The notes under the pieces: generated by a model
Seen by the model: only the letters and a program-made list of their open reading frames with translations
Database searches by the model: none
Told to the model about the DNA's origin: nothing
Translations under genes and position numbers: made by a program
Shown here: piece after piece, positions 54,026 to 63,561 of the stretch
Numbering within the stretch: the first letter of the stretch is position 1
Layout: each line of letters begins with the position of its first letter
Source: SB11 sp035906255
GTDB lineage: Bacteria; Bacteroidota; Bacteroidia; UBA8524
Assembly: GCA_035906255.1 (NCBI GenBank)
Contig: JAMIFM010000018.1
Location: forward strand, 186,001-250,000
DNA length: 64,000 nucleotides
Direction: 5' to 3'

Positions 54026-54370
54026 TAGGCACTTAATAGTGTGCAGTGTAGCAAAACCGTTATGCTACTATTATCCCCCCGCTTGATTTACGTTAATTGG
54101 GAGTTAACACTTATAAAGTTAGCATACTATGAAGAAGCGATTGAGAGTGGGAGTTGTTGGTAAACTGTCACCAATATGCTAAGTTAAGCTATGGCATTCA
54201 GCGGCTTCAACAAATAGTTAATTTCGTTAAAACCTGTGATTTGCGAATTGATTTTGGTGAAAGAAAAACTGCTTTTATCTGATTATCAGTTGTTTGTTGT
54301 TTGTGTTGGCGGGTTAAGTAAAAATGAATTTTACTTTGCTTACATTAATTTGTATGTAAAAAATTAAAAT

Positions 54371-55789
54371 TCAGTGTAATACAGATTCTGTTCTCAACGT
54401 AGCCAAAGCAAGTTTCATTAAGCCGGTTTCTTCACACACACGTTTTACAGCAAAGTTAACTTTGGGCATATCTTGCATTTTCTCATATTCTCTAAGTGTT
54501 TTAAGCAAAGGGGTAAATGCTTTGGCATGAGAGGGTTCAATCTTATATTTTACAAAATACCTCCGCAAAAGATTTATTTCATGCTCAATGTACAAGTACT
54601 CATGCCGATGCAACATGGTTAGCAGGTTTAGCAATGTAATTTCATAAAGTATCCAAACCGATGCAGGGTTAATACTGCAATTCCTTCCTTTTAGCAGCAA
54701 ACTGCTACAGCCTGAGTAGTTTTCTAAATAATATTCTTTTACCGCAAGCAGATAATAGGTGTGGGCATTGTAGTTGGTAGGGGGATAGGCAAAACAATCG
54801 TCTTTAATAATTTTACTGATTAATGCTACGGCAAGGTGTGCTTTACCGTTTTTAATGCTGTCGTACACTGCATGAAATGCAAAAACAGCAAAGCTGCTAT
54901 CAAACAAGTAGTGTTTTTGCAATTTCAAAATATCAGGGTACAGGCTGCGTTGCAGTATGCTGCATTGTGTGCTATTGTTGGTAAGATAATGATAGCGAAG
55001 ATAAAGGCAATCGATAGCCATTTGTCCGACGGGCATAATGCGTTTTAAAAACGAGTATAAATACAACTTACTTAAATGTTGCAGTTGTTTATGGGCTTGT
55101 GCGGCTTGCTCAGTTGATAATTCAGCACCGGAAAGGGTTAGTACAACATCGGTAAACAGCAAATAAAACCGCGATGTATGGCTTTGCAACAACCCATTGT
55201 AATAGCTTACCTTCTCGCGTATGGTTCTTAACTCATCAAGCAGCCTTTTATTTGAAAAGAAAAACAGCTCTTGGCTATGTAAGATTTTGGTGTAAAAAAG
55301 TTTATCCAACTCAAAAGCCAATTCAGTCTTTTTATTCAGGCTTTCTAATTGTTTCAAATACTTTTCCTGCTTTTTTGCGTCGCTAATCAGGTAGTAGCAA
55401 TAATATATTGTTGTTAACTCAGTCGTCAATTCATACCGTAAGGCACTTCTTTCCAATTTTTTCAGTTCACGCTGCAATATTTCATTTTCACCACAAGCCA
55501 GCAGTAATGTAAGGCCTTGCACCTGTTCTTTTACCTTCACTACCTCGTGGGTAATAAACTCTTGTTTCACTGCTATTATATCGTCTAATAGGCGGTTTTT
55601 AAGCGTGTACAGGCTGCTAAAGTTATTGCCTTGCCCCAAAAAACTGTTGAGGGTATCATTATCTGTTCCCTCGTTTTCAATTACATAATTAAAGAGCTTT
55701 AGCTTGAGGGGCTGGCTTCTTATGCGTTTTAATAATAATAGTTTTTGCTTTCCCTTTAGGGTTCTTACAATACCTGTAAAGTAGTTCAT
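54371..55789 (-). CDS. Helical-repeat protein of unknown function, copy 2
   Basis: The start at 55789 (MNYFTGIVRTLKGKQK) aligns with the start of copy 1 (MDYLFNAVKNMTAKEM) and gives 472 aa against 470; a 19-residue upstream extension is rejected on this basis. It is a soluble, helical protein without signal or membrane segment, and shares with copy 1 the motifs YTLKNRL, LFYTK(L/I)L and AVKE(F/Y)Y at matching positions. A C-terminal segment (YLYIEHEINLLRRYFVKYK) likewise matches copy 1. The family was not recognised. It lies between two T9SS cargo genes, and copy 1 lies beside the giant surface operon, so the family may be associated with such loci. Confidence 0.85.
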   Translation of the reverse strand: MNYFTGIVRTLKGKQKLLLLKRIRSQPLKLKLFNYVIENEGTDNDTLNSFLGQGNNFSSLYTLKNRLLDDIIAVKQEFITHEVVKVKEQVQGLTLLLACGENEILQRELKKLERSALRYELTTELTTIYYCYYLISDAKKQEKYLKQLESLNKKTELAFELDKLFYTKILHSQELFFFSNKRLLDELRTIREKVSYYNGLLQSHTSRFYLLFTDVVLTLSGAELSTEQAAQAHKQLQHLSKLYLYSFLKRIMPVGQMAIDCLYLRYHYLTNNSTQCSILQRSLYPDILKLQKHYLFDSSFAVFAFHAVYDSIKNGKAHLAVALISKIIKDDCFAYPPTNYNAHTYYLLAVKEYYLENYSGCSSLLLKGRNCSINPASVWILYEITLLNLLTMLHRHEYLYIEHEINLLRRYFVKYKIEPSHAKAFTPLLKTLREYEKMQDMPKVNFAVKRVCEETGLMKLALATLRTESVLH

Positions 55790-56151
55790 ACAATATGCAA
55801 ATGGATAGTGCCGTGCGGTTTTCAATACCGCCTTTTGGCATCGCAATCATACTTAAATGCTATTTGCAGGCTATAAACAATAAAATTTTTAATGATTGGG
55901 TAATGTTAGATTTTGATAGTTTTTCTAAGTAGTTAATACTTACAGGATAACAAATTTATTTCTTGAAATTTAGGGTTTTGTAATGTGTGCGGGAAGAAAT
56001 TTTCCTCAATAACCTAGCAACGAAGTTGTTTGCATTCGCGTCTCGATAGATAGAGTTTAGCTATCAGTTTGCATATCCTAAAAAGGCTCCCGCTTGCGGA
56101 AGCCTTTTTTAATTAAGTGAAAGTGCATGTTAGTACTATCAGCCAGTTAGT
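55790..56151. other. Intergenic stretch with one bidirectional terminator
   Basis: A hairpin at 56081-56110 (AAAGGCT with AGCCTTT, extended by CCGC/GCGG across one mismatch) has T-runs on both strands and terminates the minus-strand YD-like cargo gene. The rest is AT-rich, with no frame, repeat or clear promoter found. Confidence 0.65.
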
Positions 56152-57576
56152 TTAGCGGGTTATCATAAACTTACCCGTTTGCGTGCCTTTTGCAGTTTCT
56201 ACTGAATACAAATACGCACCGCTTTGTAAAGCAAACTCTCGCAAACTCAAAGTGGTTTTTACTAAGCCCATTTCAGGCAAAGCAACTTTTTCAGTAATCT
56301 GCTTTCCTGCCAAATCATAAATGCGAAACGTAACCGCATCTTCTTGGGCTATTTCAGCTTCAAAAGTTAATTCAAAAGCAGCAGGGTTGGGGTAAACCAG
56401 CATATTGTTGCTTTGTGCTATATCTGTTTGTGTGCTTGTAGTATTTGTGTACGATTCATAATAGTAGCGGTAGCGACGTACAAATGTAAGGGTGCCGCCT
56501 TGGTTAGCATAAAAATGTACTTGATTAAGATTTTGTTGGGCATCAAGTTTAAACTCAAACCTGTTGTTGGGTTGCCATGTGCCGTTCCAGTTGTAGTTGG
56601 TGTACTCACTCAGCTTTCCGCTTTGATAGGTGTAAACTGCAAGTGTTCCGTTTACAAACTGTGTTGCATTCCATCCCATATTGGCAAAACTGTCAAGGTG
56701 TCCGCCTGCGTTATAAGTGTATCTTTTTTTAGAGTTGTTAGTCCATGCTCCTTGACTCCAACTCTGTAGTACAACCTCAGTAACTTTACCTGATGAGTTA
56801 TAAGTCCATTCTTCTTTCTTAATCGGGCCGTTAGTGTTGTGTTCAATGTAGGTTAACATATTTCCGCTTCCGTCATACGTGTAGTACTTTTTTGATGCAC
56901 CATAAATGATAGAATCGGGCTGCGCGGTACCGTATGTATATTCAGTAGCGGTTAAATTCCATGACCCTGCCGTCCAGTTAAATACTTTTTTTGTTTGTAC
57001 TCCGGTAGCATAGGTGTATTCATGCTTGGTTAAGTTTTGAAAACCGCTGCCATAATTTACCTCTCCAAGGGCAGTTTCAACCTTTTTGTTAGCATTATAG
57101 GTGTATGTGTACCGATTAACCTGCCCGAAAAGCGAGTCGGTGGTTTGTGACACAGTACCGTCTGCATTATATTTCTTAGCGTACTTTGTGTTTGGCAAAT
57201 AGTTATTACCTACCTTTTTGTAATTAATCAGTTCATCATACCCACTACCTTCGTATGGGTAAGCCACTTGATACAATATGTATGAATTGTTTACCAACCC
57301 CACCGATTCGCGGTTTCCGGTATATTTAAGGCGTGCCGTATCTGTAATAGCATTCTTTTCGGTAGCACTTGAGCCTATTATGCGGTATCGGGTGCTTTTA
57401 CGTTGGAACCCGTTATTGCTTAGTATATTATATAATTCGTAAGCATCACGGTGGTTTTCTTGTGCAGTGGCATTTAGAAATTCAGTTTGTTTCAGCAATT
57501 GTGTATTTGCATTTTGTGCTTTGCCTGTAGTCCAAAGCAACGCTAATGCCATTGTAAGTTGGATGTGTTTTTTCAT
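56152..57576 (-). CDS. T9SS type A cargo with YD-like repeats
   Basis: The 474-aa product has a signal peptide (ending near TGKA-QNAN). Its centre (about 150-385) is built from repeats of the YD/RHS-like kind, such as YTYNANKKVETALGE, HEYTYATGVQTKKV, TEYTYGTAQPDSI, YYTYDGSGNMLTYIEH and RYTYNAGGHLDSF. The repeats form a beta-rich shell-like or rod-like structure in RHS proteins, but the copy number here is low and there is no toxin domain. The last about 75 residues (VYPNPAAFELTFEA to KFMITR) are a type A sorting domain. It is probably a secreted or surface-bound carbohydrate-binding or structural protein; the function is unknown. Confidence 0.88.
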   Translation of the reverse strand: MKKHIQLTMALALLWTTGKAQNANTQLLKQTEFLNATAQENHRDAYELYNILSNNGFQRKSTRYRIIGSSATEKNAITDTARLKYTGNRESVGLVNNSYILYQVAYPYEGSGYDELINYKKVGNNYLPNTKYAKKYNADGTVSQTTDSLFGQVNRYTYTYNANKKVETALGEVNYGSGFQNLTKHEYTYATGVQTKKVFNWTAGSWNLTATEYTYGTAQPDSIIYGASKKYYTYDGSGNMLTYIEHNTNGPIKKEEWTYNSSGKVTEVVLQSWSQGAWTNNSKKRYTYNAGGHLDSFANMGWNATQFVNGTLAVYTYQSGKLSEYTNYNWNGTWQPNNRFEFKLDAQQNLNQVHFYANQGGTLTFVRRYRYYYESYTNTTSTQTDIAQSNNMLVYPNPAAFELTFEAEIAQEDAVTFRIYDLAGKQITEKVALPEMGLVKTTLSLREFALQSGAYLYSVETAKGTQTGKFMITR

Positions 57577-57729
57577 TGATTCTCTAAGTTGTTAGTCAAA
57601 CCAACACAAGTAACAACTGTTTTTTGTGTACGCACAGAGCCGCCTTATAAGTGGGAGTATATGCTAATAAGTGGGTTGTTTTTTTTGACAAGTGGTAACA
57701 ACGAAAAGCTGTATTTATGCAAATAAAAA

Positions 57730-57771
57730 CCCCGCTTTGGCTGCCGTAAGGTACGGGTAGCTAAAGCGGGG
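57730..57771 (-). terminator. Rho-independent terminator of the small membrane-protein gene
   Basis: A long stem of CCCCGCTTT with AAAGCGGGG, extended by GGCTGCCGTA with TACGGGTAGC (mismatches) around AGG. On the minus strand it is followed by TTTTTATTT. Confidence 0.88.
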
Positions 57772-57796
57772 TGTATTTAATTAGATGAGAGTTTGA

Positions 57797-58114
57797 TTAC
57801 TTTTTGCCTTCCCAGCTTTTAAAAGCTTCGTCAGCAAGGCTTTCGTTTTTCCTGAAGAAGAACGGAAACCATTTTTCGCGCCTGTGTTTGGCACCTTGCA
57901 TATATCTTTTTCCTGTTAGTGCGCCTTTTAGCAACATTGCCGCTATTAAAGCACTTAGCCCCACAACAAGGGCCAGTAACGACCATAATGCACTGATACC
58001 AAACAGGTAGGCTGATATGCGGATAGCCGCAAACCCGATAACAGTTGCAATCATTACTATGATTACCACTCTATCCAGCTTATAATCAAGCCTTTGTTTA
58101 GTTTCTTGTTTCAT
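57797..58114 (-). CDS. Small membrane protein of unknown function
   Basis: The 105-aa product has a basic N-terminus, two transmembrane helices (about 15-36 and 42-62) and a positively charged cytoplasmic tail (GKRYMQGAKHRREKW). It has no signal peptide or lipobox. The family was not recognised. It has a complete promoter (58145-58175) and its own terminator, so it is monocistronic. Confidence 0.8.
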   Translation of the reverse strand: MKQETKQRLDYKLDRVVIIVMIATVIGFAAIRISAYLFGISALWSLLALVVGLSALIAAMLLKGALTGKRYMQGAKHRREKWFPFFFRKNESLADEAFKSWEGKK

Positions 58115-58144
58115 TGTTATTCAAATGTTATCCTAATGTTAACG

Positions 58145-58175
58145 CAAAGTTAACAAATATATTTTGTATAGCAAA
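58145..58175 (-). promoter_or_regulatory. Full Bacteroidota promoter for the small membrane-protein gene
   Basis: On the minus strand TTTG (58175-58172), exactly 19 bases, then TAACTTTG (58152-58145), a complete TTTG-N19-TAnnTTTG match ending 30 bases upstream of the ATG. Two GTTAAC palindromes (58138-58143 and 58149-58154) flank and overlap the -7 box and could be regulator sites. Confidence 0.82.
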
Positions 58176-58244
58176 TAAAACGTGTAAAAAACTGAAATTC
58201 AAAAGGCTGTGAAGGGTCTGTTTTGTTAACAAATTATACTATGC

Positions 58245-58943
58245 CTAAAATCTCTTTTCTCTGATTTTTTTTCTTCTTGAAGTTACCATACTAACACCTA
58301 ACCCTGTTAAACCATACACTGCCCCTGTTGGCCCTGCCCATTGCGGGGGCACAATAAAGGCAATCACAATGGCAATAATGCCAACTGCTACAAATGAAAG
58401 AAAAACATATTTGTGTGTATGAGTTTCAAACACCTCAAGCTCGGTAAGGTTTAGTTCTTCAGCGTTTTTTGCTGCGTTTGCATACATATAGGCAAACAGT
58501 AAAAAAATGGCGCAAAATCCCAATCCGTATATTAACATCAGTGTAGGCACTTCTTGAGGCAGTATTGATACCGACAGTTTTGTGCCTACTGCAAACAACG
58601 AAAACAAAAACTTTAGCGGATATACGTAGAACAAAACTGTGAATAGTAATGCGCCATTTATTACGATGGTTTTTATATCGTGCAACCCATAGCGCCTAAA
58701 GAATAAGTTTTGGCAGTACCAAACTTGAAATAACAGGATAAAACATAGCCCGAATATGAAGAACCCGCTCAATACATCGCCAAGCTGGCCAAAACTTTTA
58801 GGCACCTCCAACGATACAATTAACAACGTAAGTGCAAACGCAAATACTGAGTCGCTAAAGGCTTCAATGCGTTGTGTTTCCTTTCCTCTCCAAACAATCA
58901 GTTCTTTATTTTTGCGGCTGTTTTCGGCAATTTTTTTTCGCAT
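58245..58943 (-). CDS. TMEM175-like (DUF1211) potassium channel family protein
   Basis: The 232-aa product has the DUF1211/TMEM175 hallmark RIEAFSDSVFAFALTLL with the FSD motif at 29-31, which lines the pore in characterised TMEM175 channels. About six transmembrane helices follow. Bacterial members form tetrameric K+ leak channels in the inner membrane. The single repeat and length match bacterial homologues. It is the first of two consecutive minus-strand membrane-protein genes, 50 bp after the DUF4173 gene. Activity is inferred from the family only. Confidence 0.9.
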   Translation of the reverse strand: MRKKIAENSRKNKELIVWRGKETQRIEAFSDSVFAFALTLLIVSLEVPKSFGQLGDVLSGFFIFGLCFILLFQVWYCQNLFFRRYGLHDIKTIVINGALLFTVLFYVYPLKFLFSLFAVGTKLSVSILPQEVPTLMLIYGLGFCAIFLLFAYMYANAAKNAEELNLTELEVFETHTHKYVFLSFVAVGIIAIVIAFIVPPQWAGPTGAVYGLTGLGVSMVTSRRKKIREKRF

Positions 58944-58993
58944 AAGGGTTTAAATACTATTGCCAATATACAGCATCTTTTGCAACAGAATTT

Positions 58994-60475
58994 TTAATAC
59001 CCGTGTTTCAACAAAGCGGCAGTTTTATAATCACTAAGGTTAATGCTAAGCCAATGCCTGTTGTTATACTCTTTCATAAATTCGGCTGATTTGGCAACTA
59101 TAATCCGCTTATAAGTGCCGCTGTCTCTATACTGCCTGTACAGGTGGTTATATCCGTTTTGGCGTATAATGGGTGTGTCAAAAACATCACTGTACTCTAA
59201 TAATGCAGGAAGGGCAGCGTTATCCATATCAACAAGATAATTTTCATGTATGTACGCGGTATCTTTATGGGCAAGATTATAGCGGGTAATTAGCAAATCC
59301 CAATTTACAAAGGCAAGTGCAGCCAACAATACTAATATAAAGGAACTGTTAACAGTTAGGAGGTTGTAGCCCGTTTTTCGTTGTTGTATTTTAAAAATTA
59401 CAGTGGCAATACCAAACAACGTTGCGGCTAAAAATACCAATACAGCAATACGTTTGTAGGCAAGGTTGTAGCTTTGTATGTACCAGTAATTACGCCAAGC
59501 AACTGATAATACCATAATGCCGTTTTGTACCATCCACGCTATACCTAAGTACCTTATTGTTTTGTTGCCGGGATAAAAGTTAAGATTTTTTCTAAAAGCA
59601 TACAGCACCACCCCAACCGATAACAGGATGCAGAAAATAAGCAGGTAGGTACCCTCGTGTACCAATACCTTCATGTCTTCATACGAAACAGGGGAGTAGG
59701 AAAACCAGTACGAAGCAATGTCTAAGCAATTTATTACGGCTATCAGGATGTTTAAGCCCGCAAGCAGTATCAGTATAGACAGGTGTTCTTTTTTTAAACC
59801 TAAGGTAAGCGACCTAAACCTGCCGGTGCTGCGTGAGCGTTGTAAGGTTTTCAGTTGGGTGGAGTCAAAATCTGAAACGGTATTTGACTTGGGGATGCGG
59901 AGAATAAAAACAGTTACTACTGTGCCTGAAATAAACAGCCAAACAGTAGTGAAGTTTATCTGCGGGAAGAATTGAAAGAAATCGCCCAACAGTTTATCAA
60001 AACGGGGTACTGCCAGTGAGTAAAAGAAGATAAACACAACGATGATTAACAAAGGAACAATGGTAGCCCGCAACACAAAGGCTGTTTTGTAGTTTTTGTC
60101 GGTAACAGTTGTTTTTTGCTTGCTAAAAGGCAGTAAAAGTATTTCGGGTACTTTTTCTAATGTGCTTATAAAGTAGGCGGCAGGATTAACAATAGGCTGT
60201 AATGTGGCACCGCTAAGCAGTATAAAAAATAGTGTGTGTACAACACAAGCTAAGGAACTGTGAGTTACTAATACGGCAAACATTGATAAAAAGCTGCCTG
60301 CTAATAATAAAAGGGGAGTGCGGTTGCTAAACAACGGTTTGTTGTATGCGTACAACACCAAAAAAAGTGGAGTTTCGAAAATAAAGAGGTTAATTCCCCA
60401 CTGTTGTTTGTAAAACAACAGGGTATGCAAAATCCCAAAAGCAGCACATAGTGCAGCAAACGCAACTTTTTTCAT
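58994..60475 (-). CDS. DUF4173 family polytopic membrane protein
   Basis: The 493-aa product is predicted to have about twelve transmembrane helices and a short C-terminal soluble tail (from about 400) ending KTAALLKHGY. The pattern of the central helices, with SYWFSYSPVSYEDMKVLVHEGTYL and AWRNYWYIQSYNLAYKRIAVLVF, is that of DUF4173, found in many Bacteroidota and Firmicutes. No function is established. It may be co-transcribed with the downstream TMEM175-like gene (50-bp gap). Confidence 0.85.
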   Translation of the reverse strand: MKKVAFAALCAAFGILHTLLFYKQQWGINLFIFETPLFLVLYAYNKPLFSNRTPLLLLAGSFLSMFAVLVTHSSLACVVHTLFFILLSGATLQPIVNPAAYFISTLEKVPEILLLPFSKQKTTVTDKNYKTAFVLRATIVPLLIIVVFIFFYSLAVPRFDKLLGDFFQFFPQINFTTVWLFISGTVVTVFILRIPKSNTVSDFDSTQLKTLQRSRSTGRFRSLTLGLKKEHLSILILLAGLNILIAVINCLDIASYWFSYSPVSYEDMKVLVHEGTYLLIFCILLSVGVVLYAFRKNLNFYPGNKTIRYLGIAWMVQNGIMVLSVAWRNYWYIQSYNLAYKRIAVLVFLAATLFGIATVIFKIQQRKTGYNLLTVNSSFILVLLAALAFVNWDLLITRYNLAHKDTAYIHENYLVDMDNAALPALLEYSDVFDTPIIRQNGYNHLYRQYRDSGTYKRIIVAKSAEFMKEYNNRHWLSINLSDYKTAALLKHGY

Positions 60476-60554
60476 AAATGGTTATCGGTTGCATTATAAA
60501 CGCCTCATAACAATACATATTGTATGAGTGAGATGTAAAGAAAAAAATGACGTA

Positions 60555-60959
60555 TTATATGTTTGGCCGGTTATTTATGAATTTGGCAGCCACGTCAGTT
60601 GTTAGGGGTTTTATAAGATAGTCCTCAACGTTTTTGTTTTGTGTTGCACGTTCTTTATCCCTCTCGTCAACCGAAGATGATAGGATATATAGTTTTAATG
60701 AGTTTTTTATAGTTACATCAAGAAGGTCATATTCATCCAAAAACTCCCAGCCTGTCATAGTGGGCATATTTATATCCAACAACACTATCGAGGGTTCAAC
60801 ACTTGGGGTATGGTTATTGGCAAGGTAGCTTAATGCTGTTTCAGGCTCAGTAAATGTTTCAACGGCCACATCACCAAAATACTTTCGCAAGAAGAGTTTA
60901 CATATCTTATTGTTAAAAGGGTCGTCATCAATAACAATAAAGCGGAGCTGATTTATCAT
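60555..60959 (-). CDS. Single-domain response regulator, second copy
   Basis: The 134-aa receiver domain has the acidic cluster DDD (11-13), phosphoacceptor Asp62 in LLDINMPTMTGW, SSS at 94-96 and Lys117 in LIKP. There is no output domain. It is paralogous to the regulator at 1640-2020 (LLDINMP-x-M-x-GW, ISSS/LSSS, IIKP/LIKP). Its ATG overlaps the kinase stop in an ATGA at 60956-60959, identical in layout to the first pair, so it is very likely the partner of that kinase. Confidence 0.95.
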   Translation of the reverse strand: MINQLRFIVIDDDPFNNKICKLFLRKYFGDVAVETFTEPETALSYLANNHTPSVEPSIVLLDINMPTMTGWEFLDEYDLLDVTIKNSLKLYILSSSVDERDKERATQNKNVEDYLIKPLTTDVAAKFINNRPNI

Positions 60960-63493
60960 AAAACAAATTCTATTGTAAATTCAGTGCCCACATTAACTTC
61001 GCTATGTATATCTATTTTACCCCCAAGAGTTTCTACCTGTGTTTTTACCATGTATAATCCCAAACCCCGCCCTTCAATTTGTGAGTGGAATCTTTTATAA
61101 AGTCCAAAAACTTGATTTCCCTTCCTGCGTAAATCTATTCCCATTCCGTTATCTTTAAAGGTTAGTTTTAATAAGCTATCCTGTTTTGTGCTTTTTATTT
61201 CAATTTCGGGCCTTTCGTTTGGCTTACGGTATTTAATACTGTTTGAAATTAAATTGTAAAAAATGCTGTACAGGTAAGTTTTTAGGGTTGTGAATTGGTT
61301 TATTTGGCTAAAGTCGGTTTTTATCAGCACATTTTCATTTTTAATTGAGTTGCTGATGCTGTTTGTTATGTCATTTACTAATTCTGAGAATGTTACAAGT
61401 TCTTTCATTTCGTTCACTTCCCGTTTCACTTGCAAAATTGTGTTCAGGTCAAGTATTACTTCGTCTAATTTTGATACTGATAACGACAAGGCATTAATAT
61501 ATTCCTTTTGGTCATGCTCGGCCAAAGCACCCACCTTAAGCATATTCACAAATCCTAAAATATTGGCTACAGGAGCCCGCAGGTTATGTGATACAATATA
61601 AGCAAATTGCTCAAGGTCTTTGTTGCGCTGTATTAATTCGTCGGTTAATTTTTTGCGTTCCATTTCGGCCAAGTGCTTTTCAGTAATGTCCTGCATCGCA
61701 CCTACCATCCGCACCGCTTTTTTATGCTCGTTGTGAAGTATATAGCCTTTATCAAGTATATAAGCTATTTCTCCGTTTTGCCTGTAGTAGCGGTACTCAT
61801 CTTCCCATTTGGTTGCTTTTGGGTCGTTAATTTTTTCAAACACCCCTTTCTCCACTCGCTCCCTGTCGTCAGGATGTATGTTTGATACCCAACTGTCGTA
61901 GTAAATATTATTATTGGTGGTAGGGTAGCCAAATACACTTCCGTAGTTAGCCGAGCGATAAAACCTGTTGTTAATAATGTCCCAATCCCAAACAATGTCA
62001 TTTGTGGCTTTTGTGGCCATTATATACCGCTCGTTGCTTTCTTCCAGCAGCCGCTCTATTTTCTTACGTTTAGTAATGTTTGTAGCGGCAACGTTAATTC
62101 CAATAAGGTTGCCTTCATCGTTAATAATCGGGTTAATTTTAACAAGCAGCCAGTTAATCGGTGCGTTTTCAGCATGGTAATTAACTTCATACTCTATGCC
62201 TGTTTTGGTTTCAATTATCTTTTTAAGAGTCCGCTCTACTTCTTTGCGCCTGTTAGAGGGCATAAAATCAACGTATAGCTTACCCACAACAAATCTTCCG
62301 CCTCCGTATATTTGGGCAATTTCATCCGCTAATCCGTTATAAGATACTATGCGGCCTTCAATATCCAGCAAAGTGTATGCAGTATCACTGTGTTCTAACA
62401 AGTTTCTAAGGTTAGCGTCGGCTTTTTTTAAAGCAGCTTCCGCCATTCTGTCTTCGGTAACATCTTGTAAAACCCCTACCAGTTTAATGGGCTTGCCCGT
62501 AGTAGGATGATACCGAAGTTCGCCGCGTTGTAACACTATTTTTTCAACCTTGTTCGAAAGAACAATACGGTGCTCAATATTTAGCATTTCACCCGTGTTT
62601 AAGGTGTGTTTAAACGCTTGTATAAGTTTTTCCCTATCATCAGGGTGTATAAATCTTTTAATATACTCATTGGTAAGCGGCACCTCATTAGGCATAATTT
62701 CAAATATGTGGTACGCTTCTTCTGAAAACCAAAGGTTGCTGGTTCTTGGTATTGCGTCCATATCAATTTTTAACTCCCAACTGCCTACTTTAGCAATTTG
62801 TTGTGATGCTTTCAGGTGTATCTCACTGTGTTCAATCTTCTTTCTATAATCACTCCAATCGGTAATGTCGATTTTTATTCCCCAACACCTAACAAGCATA
62901 CCATTTTCAACACTTCCGGATAATGAGTTGATAAAGGTTTTGTTATTACCCTTAAAATCTATTTCATCTGTTTCTTGCCTATATAATTGGTAATTGCTTT
63001 GTATAAAATCAATAATGTATTTGTGGTTTGTAGTTGATTTTGGGAAGAGTTCACTTACTAATAAGCCTACTAAAACTTCGGTGTTTTCAAGACCGTACAT
63101 TGAGGCAAGCTCGTTATTGCATTCAGCAAGGATGCCGTTATAAAACATTTCCACCTGCTCATTAACGGGCAAGGTAATGGGGATGGGGTGCTCAAACTCA
63201 ACTCTCCAAATCCCTTCGTGGCTATTGTTTATAAACGACTGGTAGCGTTGCTGGTTTAATAATAGTTCCTTTTCAGTTGCTTTTCTGCCTTCAATATCCG
63301 TTTGCAACCTTTCATGCAGTTGTTGCATTTCGGTAGAACTTACATCTATAATGCGTTCAAGCATTCGTTTTTCATCATCGTATGTGTCATATTGAGCACT
63401 AATGCTTGCAATCAACTCGTTTAAGCCTTCAGACATTGTATTGCCATTGGCTAAATAGCGGTTTAGTTGGCGTTGCAGCAGTTTGTTCAACAT
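60956..63493 (-). CDS. Soluble multi-PAS sensor histidine kinase
   Basis: The 845-aa product has no transmembrane helix. It starts with a helical coiled-coil-like segment (about 1-80), then four PAS/PAC units (about 83-215, 225-350, 355-480 and 487-605). The dimerisation region has His636 in YIVSHNLRAPVAN, and the HATPase domain has N-box NLISNSIKY (747-755), G1 DNGMGID (781-787) and G2 GRGLGLYMVK (808-817). Unlike the kinase at 2017-4518 it keeps the normal Pro of the H-box and senses from the cytoplasm. It passes phosphate presumably to the overlapping receiver gene. The stimulus is unknown. Confidence 0.94.
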   Translation of the reverse strand: MLNKLLQRQLNRYLANGNTMSEGLNELIASISAQYDTYDDEKRMLERIIDVSSTEMQQLHERLQTDIEGRKATEKELLLNQQRYQSFINNSHEGIWRVEFEHPIPITLPVNEQVEMFYNGILAECNNELASMYGLENTEVLVGLLVSELFPKSTTNHKYIIDFIQSNYQLYRQETDEIDFKGNNKTFINSLSGSVENGMLVRCWGIKIDITDWSDYRKKIEHSEIHLKASQQIAKVGSWELKIDMDAIPRTSNLWFSEEAYHIFEIMPNEVPLTNEYIKRFIHPDDREKLIQAFKHTLNTGEMLNIEHRIVLSNKVEKIVLQRGELRYHPTTGKPIKLVGVLQDVTEDRMAEAALKKADANLRNLLEHSDTAYTLLDIEGRIVSYNGLADEIAQIYGGGRFVVGKLYVDFMPSNRRKEVERTLKKIIETKTGIEYEVNYHAENAPINWLLVKINPIINDEGNLIGINVAATNITKRKKIERLLEESNERYIMATKATNDIVWDWDIINNRFYRSANYGSVFGYPTTNNNIYYDSWVSNIHPDDRERVEKGVFEKINDPKATKWEDEYRYYRQNGEIAYILDKGYILHNEHKKAVRMVGAMQDITEKHLAEMERKKLTDELIQRNKDLEQFAYIVSHNLRAPVANILGFVNMLKVGALAEHDQKEYINALSLSVSKLDEVILDLNTILQVKREVNEMKELVTFSELVNDITNSISNSIKNENVLIKTDFSQINQFTTLKTYLYSIFYNLISNSIKYRKPNERPEIEIKSTKQDSLLKLTFKDNGMGIDLRRKGNQVFGLYKRFHSQIEGRGLGLYMVKTQVETLGGKIDIHSEVNVGTEFTIEFVL

Positions 63494-63561
63494 TCTTTCG
63501 GTAGTGTTTTTACTAAGTTATAAGGTAGGTAAAACCCATTGGTTATTAAGAACTTGCGGCA

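Noticed and set aside
55980..56080. Possible tRNA or small RNA in the intergenic region
   Set aside because: No cloverleaf or T-arm consensus could be found; only a terminator hairpin is supported.
56152..57576. RHS/YD toxin
   Set aside because: YD-like repeats are few, there is no RHS core box or C-terminal toxin, no immunity gene, and the C-terminus is a sorting domain.
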